Shown: positions 43,621 to 51,318 of the stretch, in pieces
Numbering within the stretch: position 1 is the first letter of the stretch
How the letters are laid out: each line of letters opens with the position of its first letter
NCBI RefSeq assembly: GCF_003025555.1
Contig: NZ_PYMH01000012.1
Span: 62,001-126,000 of the forward strand
DNA: 64,000 bases
Reading direction: 5' to 3'
DNA from: Photobacterium lutimaris
Lineage (GTDB): Bacteria > Pseudomonadota > Gammaproteobacteria > Enterobacterales > Vibrionaceae
Position numbers and translations under genes: made by a program
Notes under the pieces: generated by a model
Told to the model about the DNA's origin: nothing
Databases searched by the model: none
Seen by the model: only the letters and a program-made list of their open reading frames with translations

Positions 43621-45051
43621 TCAATCCTTCTTAGACTGATCCCAGATCCCTTCTTCCAACTGAGCGTGCAACTCAGGGTAATCCTGACTATCAAAGGTAG
43701 GGACTTTCCCCTCCTTGAGCTGCTGGTTGTAATCCTTGGCCAGTTTCACCACCGTACCGGACAACAGCACGATAGCTATCAAGTTGATGATCGCCATCAT
43801 CCCCATCGACACATCCGCCATGGCCCAGACCGTCGGCAAATCAGCCACTGCACCGAACATCACCATCCCCAGTACCACAAAGCGGAACACAGTCAGACCC
43901 GCTTTATGGTTGTGCTCGAGGAAAATCAAATTGGTTTCTGCATAAGAGTAATTGGCCACCAATGAGGTAAAGGCAAAGAAGAAGATAGCCACCGCAATGA
44001 AAATGGCCCCCCAGCCACCCACCTGAGAGCTCAATGCGCGCTGGGTCAATTCAATACCGGTGATTTCGCTATGCGGGACATACTCGCCCGACATCAAGAT
44101 AATCGCTACCGTCGCGGAACAGATCACAATGGTATCCATGAATACGCCCAGCATTTGCACATAACCCTGAGAGGCGGGGTGTGGCGGATACGGTGTGGCT
44201 GAAGCCGCAGCATTCGGTGCCGAACCCATACCGGCTTCATTGGAGAACAAACCGCGTTTGAGACCATTGATCATACCCTGCGCAATGGTATAGCCCAACG
44301 CCCCCGAGGCCGCTTCTTCCAGACCGAACGCACTACGGAAAATCAAACCCAGCACTTCAGGTAGCTTTTCAAGGTTGGTAAACATGATGAATAGGGCAAG
44401 CACCAGGTAACACAGGGCCATCGCAGGTACCAGGATTTCTGCCGTACGGGCAATCGTACGTAGACCACCGAAAATAATCACACCGGCCATCATCACCAGC
44501 ACAACACCAACATACGCCGGGTTCCAGCCGAAGGCGACATTCATTGCAAGGGTTATCGAGTTAGCCTGAACCGAGTTGAAGACCAAGCCAAACGCAATAA
44601 TCAGGAAAATCGAGAACACCACGCCCATCCAGCGCATGCCCAAGCCTTTTTCCATATAATAAGCAGGACCACCACGGTAGTTACCGTCATCATCCCGGGT
44701 CTTGTAGAGCTGAGCCAGCGCGCTCTCGGCAAACGCCGTCGCCATCCCCAACATGGCAATCAGCCACATCCAGAAAATCGCACCCGGTCCGCCCAGCGTC
44801 AGCGCTACCGCGACGCCAGCCATATTACCGGTACCGACACGGGCTGCCAGGCTGGTACACAGCGCCTGGAATGATGAAATACCTGACTTATCTGACTTGC
44901 GGCTGTTTTTCATCACGCTGAACATATGACCAAAATGACGGAACTGAATAAACCCCAACCGATAGGTAAAGAATACGCCAACGCCAATCAACAAATAAAT
45001 GAGCACTGAGCCCCATAACAGGTCGTTCAAAAAATTAATCTGACTTGACAC
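43621..45051 (-). CDS. alanine/glycine:Na+ symporter (AgcS family, YaaJ-type)
   Basis: This is an inner-membrane Na+:alanine/glycine symporter of the AGCS family with about 11 membrane segments. The family hallmarks LCTSLAARVGTGNMAGVAVA and LFSNEAGMGSAPNAAA are visible. GTG at 45051 was chosen as start. GAGGGG is five bases upstream, the protein reads MSSQINFLNDLLWGSVLIYL, and the length becomes 476 residues, equal to E. coli YaaJ. A longer frame from TTG at 45072 overlaps the ribosome binding site. Confidence 0.94.
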   Translation of the reverse strand: MSSQINFLNDLLWGSVLIYLLIGVGVFFTYRLGFIQFRHFGHMFSVMKNSRKSDKSGISSFQALCTSLAARVGTGNMAGVAVALTLGGPGAIFWMWLIAMLGMATAFAESALAQLYKTRDDDGNYRGGPAYYMEKGLGMRWMGVVFSIFLIIAFGLVFNSVQANSITLAMNVAFGWNPAYVGVVLVMMAGVIIFGGLRTIARTAEILVPAMALCYLVLALFIMFTNLEKLPEVLGLIFRSAFGLEEAASGALGYTIAQGMINGLKRGLFSNEAGMGSAPNAAASATPYPPHPASQGYVQMLGVFMDTIVICSATVAIILMSGEYVPHSEITGIELTQRALSSQVGGWGAIFIAVAIFFFAFTSLVANYSYAETNLIFLEHNHKAGLTVFRFVVLGMVMFGAVADLPTVWAMADVSMGMMAIINLIAIVLLSGTVVKLAKDYNQQLKEGKVPTFDSQDYPELHAQLEEGIWDQSKKD

Positions 45052-45618
45052 GTCTACCCCTCTAGAAATCAATAATTAGCTGAAACCGGCCATCAGGCCG
45101 CAAGCAGAAAGTATCGGTTCAGTCCGTCCGCCAACCAAACCAAAACCTGTCGGTTAGACAAAACAGTTACTACAACCTTAGTTTTATTATGTGGTAAAAG
45201 ACAGCAGCACATGAGCTACGCCTGCAAGTGCGGGCCGCTATCCTGCGCAGCTACGATGTAGGCATGATGTTAACAAGAGGCATAAGAAGACAGCCACCTG
45301 CCAACTTGACCTTATATGGTATAACTGCAGATGGCAGATGATCATGCAAAGATAACCAGCAAAAATCAACATCCCTCATATGAATATTGCTTATCTAGCA
45401 TGATACTGGCTAATTTAGTGTCAATATTTTCCTTTTGACACCTCTCACTAACCGCTAATCCCTTCTCTTTTATGGTGTTTTTTTAGACAACCAACTGACA
45501 TTGGGACCTGCCGCACATCAAATATTCATCGTTAAGTAACATTTGCGAAACACATCAATTTTATTTTGGGTCTTGCTATGATATTTAAATAGAACCGATT
45601 GTAAGGAAGAGGTGCTCT
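45052..45618. other. divergent intergenic region upstream of alsT and the DUF3545 gene
   Basis: About 570 AT-rich bases separate two divergent genes. I find no open frame with a ribosome binding site, no hairpin with a T run and no RNA family I recognise. Confidence 0.5.
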
Positions 45619-45801
45619 ATGGACAGCTATGCATTCGATGACATTCTTGCAACAGAAACACCAAGACGTGGTGCTCGTAGCAAGCCGGTAAAACGTAAGT
45701 GGCGTGAAATTGAAGCGCTAAAAGATAGGGAAAGGCTGCGCCGTGAGTTGGCTGATATCGATATGTTCAAGGATTCATCAGACGAAGACCTTGATTTCTA
45801 G
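45619..45801 (+). CDS. DUF3545 family small protein
   Basis: This is a 60-residue, highly charged cytoplasmic protein. A basic middle (RSKPVKRKWREIEALKDRERLRREL) is followed by an acidic tail ending DSSDEDLDF. This matches the DUF3545 family of vibrios and relatives as I remember it. Function is unknown. A good ribosome binding site (GGAAGAGG) precedes the ATG. Confidence 0.8.
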   Translation: MDSYAFDDILATETPRRGARSKPVKRKWREIEALKDRERLRRELADIDMFKDSSDEDLDF

Positions 45802-45879
45802 CCTATAAAAAACCTAATGTTCGACTAAAGAGCCAGCCTCGCGCCGGCTCTTCCATTAGTATTGCTCACTCCGCTGCGG

Positions 45880-46416
45880 TTATGCTTGCAGCCGCTCAGC
45901 TAAATGACGGTACCGCTCGGTCACCTGGCCACCAAATAGCGGATCGCAGTCACACTCCTCATACTGTTGTGACACCGCCAGCCAGTCTTCTTGGGTGAAG
46001 TGCTTATGGATCAGAGGAAGAATATGTTTTTCCTCGAACTCCAAATGGGCAAGCTGGCTAACAACAAAGGCATTGAGCTTGTCGGCAAACACATCGAGCG
46101 GGATCACCGCATCCATCAGAATCATATCAACCGTGTCGGCAAACTCCCGGGTTAACCTCGCCAGCTCTTCATGTTCTTTCTCCAGACTTTTTACCTCACC
46201 AGCACTGTCAGCATAGTGATCTTGATAATAATGGTAGAGCACATCCTCTTTAGGATGGTGGCAGCACTCGGCATGGTTCTGCAGGTAATCCACAATATCT
46301 TTGATCAGGCCATAATTAACTTCTTGCCCATTGCGTATTGCGACCAGCTTCTGTTGAAGGATCTTCAACAGTCGGCAAATATAACCATGTTCAGTGTGAA
46401 TATCATCCAGCATCAT
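45880..46416 (-). CDS. hemerythrin-like HHE domain protein
   Basis: This is a 178-residue protein of the hemerythrin HHE cation-binding fold, a four-helix bundle that holds a di-iron site. The metal ligands are spread as DIHTEHGYICRLL, HAECCHHPKEDVLYHYY, EKEHEELARL and HLEFEEKHILPLIHKH. ATG at 46416 follows GGAGG at eight bases; the longer frame to 46476 lacks one. Such proteins sense or bind oxygen or nitric oxide, or protect against them. That role here is inferred. Confidence 0.85.
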   Translation of the reverse strand: MMLDDIHTEHGYICRLLKILQQKLVAIRNGQEVNYGLIKDIVDYLQNHAECCHHPKEDVLYHYYQDHYADSAGEVKSLEKEHEELARLTREFADTVDMILMDAVIPLDVFADKLNAFVVSQLAHLEFEEKHILPLIHKHFTQEDWLAVSQQYEECDCDPLFGGQVTERYRHLAERLQA

Positions 46417-46539
46417 TGCATAAACCTCCCAGTCAACTCCATTACTAAAAGTGTATGCAAGGATGGAAAAATACACCTTGATCTCGGTTATTTAATACGC
46501 AATTCCTTTACACAAATCACACAACCCGACAAATAAAGA

Positions 46540-47214
46540 TTAATCTTCCAGCAACCAATTTATAACTGGCTTATTCATCTGTTTTAATAGCTGGTTTGTC
46601 TGTGAGAAATGTTTACAACCAAAGAAGCCTCTGTAAGCAGACAATGGTGAGGGATGAGCAGAGCGCAGTACATGATGCCGTTCGGTATTGATTTTCTTTC
46701 CCTTCTTTTGCGCATGCGCGCCCCACAGCAAGAAAATAACGCCCTCGCAATGTTGATCGACCACTTCAATCAAGCGGTCGGTAAATACCTCCCACCCTAT
46801 CTTGGCATGCGAGTGGGCATTGCCTTGCTCTACTGTCAGTACGGTGTTGAGCAGCAACACACCTTGCTCGGCCCAGCTTTGAAGATAACCGTGGTTCGGC
46901 GGGGTAAAGCCGTCAATATCCGTTACCAACTCTTTGTACATATTGGCCAAAGACGGCGGAATTTTCACACCAGGACGGACCGAAAAACTCAAGCCATGCG
47001 CTTGTCCCGGGCCGTGATAAGGATCTTGTCCCAAAATGACCACCTTGACCTCTGAAAGCGGTGTCGCCACCAGCGCATTGAATACAGCGTCCTGAGGTGG
47101 ATAGATTTCTTTTCCAGCCGCACGCTCAGTGGCAACATATTGCTCCACCTGCTGGAAATACGGTTTCTGGCGTTCAGTCTCGATGACCTCTTGCCAGTTC
47201 TGTACAGTACTCAT
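46540..47214 (-). CDS. ung: uracil-DNA glycosylase
   Basis: Ung removes uracil from DNA as the first step of base excision repair. The 224-residue product has the water-activating loop GQDPYHG with Asp64. The minor-groove loop HPSPLSAYRGFFG carries His187, and LLLNTVLTVEQGNAHSH is present. Endonuclease IV (nfo), which cuts the resulting abasic site, lies 430 bases away on the same strand. Confidence 0.98.
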   Translation of the reverse strand: MSTVQNWQEVIETERQKPYFQQVEQYVATERAAGKEIYPPQDAVFNALVATPLSEVKVVILGQDPYHGPGQAHGLSFSVRPGVKIPPSLANMYKELVTDIDGFTPPNHGYLQSWAEQGVLLLNTVLTVEQGNAHSHAKIGWEVFTDRLIEVVDQHCEGVIFLLWGAHAQKKGKKINTERHHVLRSAHPSPLSAYRGFFGCKHFSQTNQLLKQMNKPVINWLLED

Positions 47215-47288
47215 TCTCGGATCCTCTTATACCAAACTCAGTGGTATTACTTTTGCTGCCTATTGTATGGGGTTGGCTGATAAAACAA

Positions 47289-47320
47289 AGCCCCCCATCC
47301 ACTCAAGCAGATAGGGGGCT
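47289..47320 (-). terminator. terminator after the 41-residue ORF
   Basis: On the minus strand AGCCCCCTATC pairs with GATGGGGGGCT (one G-T pair) and is followed by TTTGTTTT. It lies 28 bases after the stop of the small ORF at 47349-47474. Confidence 0.82.
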
Positions 47321-47348
47321 CATCAAAAGGAGAAGATGGACGCTGTAT

Positions 47349-47474
47349 TTAATCCACCTGATAGCGCGCTTTAGGGGTGACGGGCGTACGCCAATGTCCT
47401 CGCCCCTGAATATGACGGTGAGCCTGTGGTAATCGTGAGATGCCGTAATTCAATATCATCATTTCACTGTTCAT
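47349..47474 (-). CDS. putative 41-residue protein between nfo and ung
   Basis: I do not recognise this protein. ATG at 47474 is preceded by GAGGG at seven bases and the frame runs 41 codons to TAA. The product starts MNSEMMILNYGISRLPQA, has a middle rich in His and Arg (HRHIQGRGHW), and ends KARYQVD. No membrane segment or signal peptide is seen. A good ribosome binding site plus a good terminator 28 bases beyond the stop make a complete small transcription unit. It could instead be a structured RNA carrying a chance frame. Confidence 0.6.
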   Translation of the reverse strand: MNSEMMILNYGISRLPQAHRHIQGRGHWRTPVTPKARYQVD

Positions 47475-47642
47475 AACCTTTCCCTCTCTTTAATATCTCA
47501 TTACTAAGAACAGTTATGAAAAATTAGTGCCAGAATTGATAAGATTACAAATGAATGCAAATCAATAGGTTAAAATCAGCATCAACATCTACCCCGCCGA
47601 TATTGCCCTAAATGGGTGAGCGTTGATCCAATATTGCGAATA

Positions 47643-48494
47643 TTACTCGGCTTCAGGAATCATCGAACGCAATGTTGCTATTTCCTGCTGCCAGATATCG
47701 GGGTTGATGGTTTCCAGTACCAGTGGAATATTATCAAATCGGCTATCTTGCATCAGGTAGCGAAAGCATTCCCAGCCGATTTCACCGTCTCCCAAACTAT
47801 GATGACGGTCTAGGTGGCTGCCTAATCCACCTTTGGAGTCATTGAGATGCATACCACGTAGGTATTTCATTCCGACAATCTGATCAAACTCAGCAAACGT
47901 CTTATCTGTGGCCGTTTCACTGCGCAAGTCATAGCCGGCGGCAAACGCATGGCATGTATCGATACACACCCCGATCCGGGATTTATCTTCCACCTGCTCG
48001 ATGATGCTGGCCAGTTGCTCGAAGCGCCAGCCGAGGTTGCTTCCCTGCCCAGCCGTATTTTCAATCACTGCGACGACATCGGGTACCTCTGCGTGTGCCA
48101 GGTTGATGGACTCGGCAATCAAAGAAAGGCAGTCGGTTTCAGGGATTTTTTTCAAATGGCTACCCGGGTGGAAGTTCAGCAAGTGCAACCCGAGTTGCTC
48201 GCAACGGGCCATTTCATCAATAAACGCGTTGCGTGACTTTTCCAGCTTCTCACTCTCCGGTGCCCCGAGGTTTATCAGGTATGAATCATGAGGGAGAATG
48301 GCATCGGGGCTGAAGCCGTATTGCTGACAGCGCGCCTTGAATGCCGTGATGACATCTTGCTCCAGCGGCTTGGCGGCCCACTGGCGCTGATTTTTGGTGA
48401 ATAGAGCAAACGCATTGGCACCAATCTTATTGGCATTTTCTGGCGAGTGATGTACTCCGCCGGCTGCGGATACGTGCGCACCAATTAATTTCAT
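47643..48494 (-). CDS. nfo: endonuclease IV
   Basis: Nfo is a zinc-dependent AP endonuclease and 3'-diesterase of base excision repair. The 283-residue TIM barrel shows the family signatures MKLIGAHVSAAGGV, LHLLNFHPGS, VIENTAGQGSNLG, GVCIDTCHAFAAGYD and HLNDSKGGLGSHLDRHHSLGDG, which carry the trinuclear zinc ligands. It lies between grcA and ung; all three are near srmB-trmN6, a loose repeat of an E. coli neighbourhood. Confidence 0.98.
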   Translation of the reverse strand: MKLIGAHVSAAGGVHHSPENANKIGANAFALFTKNQRQWAAKPLEQDVITAFKARCQQYGFSPDAILPHDSYLINLGAPESEKLEKSRNAFIDEMARCEQLGLHLLNFHPGSHLKKIPETDCLSLIAESINLAHAEVPDVVAVIENTAGQGSNLGWRFEQLASIIEQVEDKSRIGVCIDTCHAFAAGYDLRSETATDKTFAEFDQIVGMKYLRGMHLNDSKGGLGSHLDRHHSLGDGEIGWECFRYLMQDSRFDNIPLVLETINPDIWQQEIATLRSMIPEAE

Positions 48495-48760
48495 TTTTTT
48501 CCTACTTTAATGTTTTTCATTTTAAGCACCGATTGTACGTTATTTATCAACGTCAGCGCTTACAGATTGATCAGGACAAAAACGCCTTTTCCGAGAGGTT
48601 AGGGGAATAGCGCTCATTTTTTTGTTGTAATTTTACTACAAATGATCCACTCAAATATTTTTTAAATGATAACGCATTAGTTAAAAACCCATAAAAATGC
48701 GGGTTAGTTGACCTAGCTCAATAAAATCGCCCTGCGAAATTTAAGGTTTTTTGTTGTAAT

Positions 48761-48804
48761 TTGATCTAAATCAATACACAATTAGCACCATCGAGATATA
48801 TAAT
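48761..48804 (+). promoter_or_regulatory. FNR-dependent promoter of grcA
   Basis: TTGAT-CTAA-ATCAA (48761-48774) is a perfect FNR box. A perfect -10 TATAAT lies at 48799-48804. The implied start at about 48809-48811 puts the FNR site near -41.5 to -43.5, the class II activation position. The leader to the grcA ATG would be about 230 bases. E. coli grcA (yfiD) is likewise FNR-activated. Confidence 0.8.
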
Positions 48805-48903
48805 ACGCAACTCAACAAGAAAATAGAAAAAACTAACGACACCCCCGACAAGCGGAGATTGTGAATTATAACTACTAAAAAATATGGCTTATGACGGTTG
48901 GAA

Positions 48904-48960
48904 CCTTTTGCTCACAAGGCTTCTCATTATCATAAATACCGACATCCGGTCGTATTTTTC
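48904..48960 (+). promoter_or_regulatory. structured grcA leader with terminator-like hairpin
   Basis: Two hairpins lie between the inferred start and grcA. The first pairs CCTT with AAGG (48904-48918). The second pairs AATACCGAC with GTCGTATT (one bulge) and is followed directly by TTTT (48935-48959). The second looks like a weak intrinsic terminator inside the leader. Confidence 0.35.
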
Positions 48961-49040
48961 ACTAGTCATAATTTTGCAAAATCAGGCTTAAACCTCAGGG
49001 GTTAGGTCATAAAAATAAGTCTTATACGGAGAAGAAAGTC

Positions 49041-49418
49041 ATGATCCAAGGTATTCAAATCACTAAATCAGCTAACGATGACCTACTAAACTCGATCTGG
49101 TTGCTTGATTCAGAAACTAACGAAGCTCGCTGTGTTGCAGCATCTGCTGGTTTCGAAGCAGACCAAGTGATCCCAGCCGCTGATCTAGGCGAGTACGAGT
49201 CTCGCGAAGTTGCTATCGAAGCGCCAGCTAAGATCGAAGGCGGTCAGCACCTGAACGTTAACGTTCTTAAGCGTGAGACCCTGGAAGATGCTGCTAAGCA
49301 CCCAGAAAAATACCCTCAGCTAACTATCCGTGTATCTGGCTACGCGGTACGCTTCAACTCTCTGACGGTAGAGCAGCAGCGTGACGTTATCGCTCGTACT
49401 TTCACTAACAGCCTGTAA
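49041..49418 (+). CDS. grcA: autonomous glycyl radical cofactor GrcA
   Basis: GrcA (YfiD) replaces the C-terminal part of pyruvate formate-lyase after oxygen cleaves it, restoring the glycyl radical. The 125-residue product ends in the PFL-like domain RVSGYAVRFNSLTVEQQRDV, where Gly100 is the radical site. A GGAG ribosome binding site precedes the ATG. The perfect FNR box and class II promoter upstream fit an anaerobic role. Confidence 0.97.
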   Translation: MIQGIQITKSANDDLLNSIWLLDSETNEARCVAASAGFEADQVIPAADLGEYESREVAIEAPAKIEGGQHLNVNVLKRETLEDAAKHPEKYPQLTIRVSGYAVRFNSLTVEQQRDVIARTFTNSL

Positions 49419-49435
49419 TTACAGCTGCTGTTAGT

Positions 49436-49467
49436 AAAAAACGGTACCTACGGGTGCCGTTTTTTTA
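49436..49467 (+). terminator. rho-independent terminator of grcA
   Basis: ACGGTACC pairs with GGTGCCGT (one G-T pair) and seven T follow. Confidence 0.85.
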
Positions 49468-49500
49468 TGTCTCACGCACACCATTCACCTCTCTGGCTCG

Positions 49501-49731
49501 ACAATCACGCTGGTCACCGGCTCCACGGCGGTAATGGCTGCACTTGGATTGATGGCATCGATGCTTGGTTTTGGAGAAGCGGAACTGGCATTGATGATTG
49601 CATTATATATGGCCCAGGACAGCTTCGGTACCACCTGTAATATTACCGGTGATGGCGCTATCTCTCTGTGGGTCAACAAATTTGCCAAGCAGTCTCCGCA
49701 AGCGGAAAATATTGAACAGACACAGAATTAA
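49501..49731 (+). pseudogene. 3' remnant of a DAACS symporter gene
   Basis: About 76 codons match the C-terminal end of the intact symporter 300 bases downstream. The remnant reads AVMAALGLMASMLGFGEAEL, the intact copy AVMAAVGLLGSMMGFTEAMI. Then AQDSFGTTCNITGDGAISLW matches AQDGFGTACNITGDGALALW. Homology starts near 49501 with ITLVT and a short internal deletion. Upstream there is only the grcA terminator, with no ribosome binding site and no N-terminal three quarters. The stop and a strong terminator remain. It is best read as the tail of a former tandem copy. Confidence 0.82.
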
Positions 49732-49765
49732 GCAAAAAAGCAGAGAATGAATCTCCCTTTTTGTC

Positions 49766-49795
49766 AATAGCAGGCTGATTGCCTGCTATTTTTTT
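49766..49795 (+). terminator. terminator retained behind the symporter remnant
   Basis: The stem AATAGCAGGC/GCCTGCTATT with a 5-base loop is followed by T5 on the plus strand. Confidence 0.88.
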
Positions 49796-50035
49796 GCTTG
49801 CTAGCACACAAAAACCACCGAACACTACTAACAAATGTTCATCACCTTAACTTATGTCAAAGAAGTAACCGTTTAGAAGGGAATAGCCGCAAACACTTTT
49901 AATTTTGTAGCTAGTACGACATAAAAAGCCCGCTTTTTTGGCATCCCTTATCGGGAAGTGATACAACACCCTCCGCCAAACTAGAGCGCATTAATCTCTT
50001 TATATTTCTCAAACTCCTCGATAGGAACTTTGACA

Positions 50036-51244
50036 ATGAAACTTATTCTAAAACTTCTTGCAGGTATTGTGGCAGGTATTCTTGTCGGCCTGTTTGCGCC
50101 TGATTTACTAGTGCAAATTCTCATAACCATGAAAGCACTTATCAGCCAGCTGATTGGTTTTACTATTCCCCTGTTGATTCTATTTTTTGTTACCAGCGGC
50201 ATTGCCAACCTACCGAAAAACTCCGGCAAACTGCTCGGTAAAACAGTCGGTCTGAGTTACCTTTCAACCATGGGGGCTGGTGCAATGGCCTACTTGGTTG
50301 CCAGCCAGGTATTGCCGTCGGTTCTGCATAGCCCAGGTGAAGTTAGCGATGCAGCCCGTACCTTGTCGCCATTGATTGACCTGAAAATCCCACCGATTAT
50401 GGGGGTAATGACCGCACTCGCCGTTGCCTTTATCTTTGGGTTGGGGATCACGGCGACCAATAGCGAAAACATGCGCAAATTGAGCGACGAAGGCCGCAAC
50501 ATCATCGAGTTATTCCTATCGAAAGTCATGGTGCCATCCCTGCCGTTCTACATCTCGGGTGTGTTTGCCGATATGACAATTCAGGGGACCGTGTTCTCAA
50601 CCCTGAAAACTTTTACCCTTGTGCTCGTACTGATCATTGCTCTGCACTGGTTATGGCTAAGTCTGCAGTTCCTGACCACAGGCGCACTGCTGGGCCGCTC
50701 CCCATTAAAGCTTCTAAAAAACATGCTCCCGGCTTACGTCACCGCGATTGGCACCATGTCTTCAGCGGCAAGCCTACCAGTGACCTTGCGCCAGACCCAA
50801 GAAAACGGTGTAAAGAAACCCATTGCCAACTTCGTGGTACCACTTTGTGCCAACATCCACATGTCAGGATCGGCAATCAGTATCACCTCTGTCTGTGTTG
50901 CGGTTATCTTGGTAACGGGCAACGCCACGGTTCCGAGCTTTATTGAAGCTTTGCCGTTTATCGGTATGCTGGGGATCACTATGGTGGCAGCGCCGGGCGC
51001 ACCGGGCGGCGCTGTCATGGCAGCTGTAGGCCTATTGGGTTCTATGATGGGTTTTACCGAAGCCATGATTGGCCTGCAAATCGCTCTGCACCTGGCACAA
51101 GACGGGTTCGGTACCGCGTGTAACATCACTGGTGATGGCGCACTAGCCCTATGGGTCGACAAATTTGCTGACGAAGAGGTGTCTGGTGAAACTAACCTAA
51201 CGGGTACTGAAGTCGATAGTACTAAGAGCGAGCAAATCGCCTAA
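50036..51244 (+). CDS. DAACS-family symporter, neutral-substrate type
   Basis: This is a 402-residue inner-membrane symporter of the same superfamily as the one at 29695. It shows the HP1-like SSAASLPVTLRQ, the NMDG-equivalent NIHMSGSAIS, HP2 AAPGAPGGAVMAA and the last-helix motif DGFGTACNITGD. The Arg that binds dicarboxylate side chains is Gly here, so the substrate is probably not glutamate, aspartate or a C4-dicarboxylate. ATG at 50036 has AGGA eight bases upstream; TTG at 50030 is a weaker alternative. It stands alone between a decayed copy of itself and thrC (convergent). Confidence 0.9.
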   Translation: MKLILKLLAGIVAGILVGLFAPDLLVQILITMKALISQLIGFTIPLLILFFVTSGIANLPKNSGKLLGKTVGLSYLSTMGAGAMAYLVASQVLPSVLHSPGEVSDAARTLSPLIDLKIPPIMGVMTALAVAFIFGLGITATNSENMRKLSDEGRNIIELFLSKVMVPSLPFYISGVFADMTIQGTVFSTLKTFTLVLVLIIALHWLWLSLQFLTTGALLGRSPLKLLKNMLPAYVTAIGTMSSAASLPVTLRQTQENGVKKPIANFVVPLCANIHMSGSAISITSVCVAVILVTGNATVPSFIEALPFIGMLGITMVAAPGAPGGAVMAAVGLLGSMMGFTEAMIGLQIALHLAQDGFGTACNITGDGALALWVDKFADEEVSGETNLTGTEVDSTKSEQIA

Positions 51245-51268
51245 TCAAATGCGATAACATCAAGTGCT

Positions 51269-51295
51269 AAAAAAGGGAGCCTCGGCTCCCTTTTT
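51269..51295. terminator. bidirectional terminator between the symporter and thrC
   Basis: The stem GGGAGCC/GGCTCCC has A and T runs on its sides, between convergent genes. Confidence 0.9.
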
Positions 51296-51318
51296 GTTTA
51301 GCGCGATAAAAATTCGCC

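Noticed and set aside
48893..49000. 35-codon hydrophobic frame in the grcA leader
   Set aside because: No ribosome binding site before the ATG, and it spans the leader hairpins.
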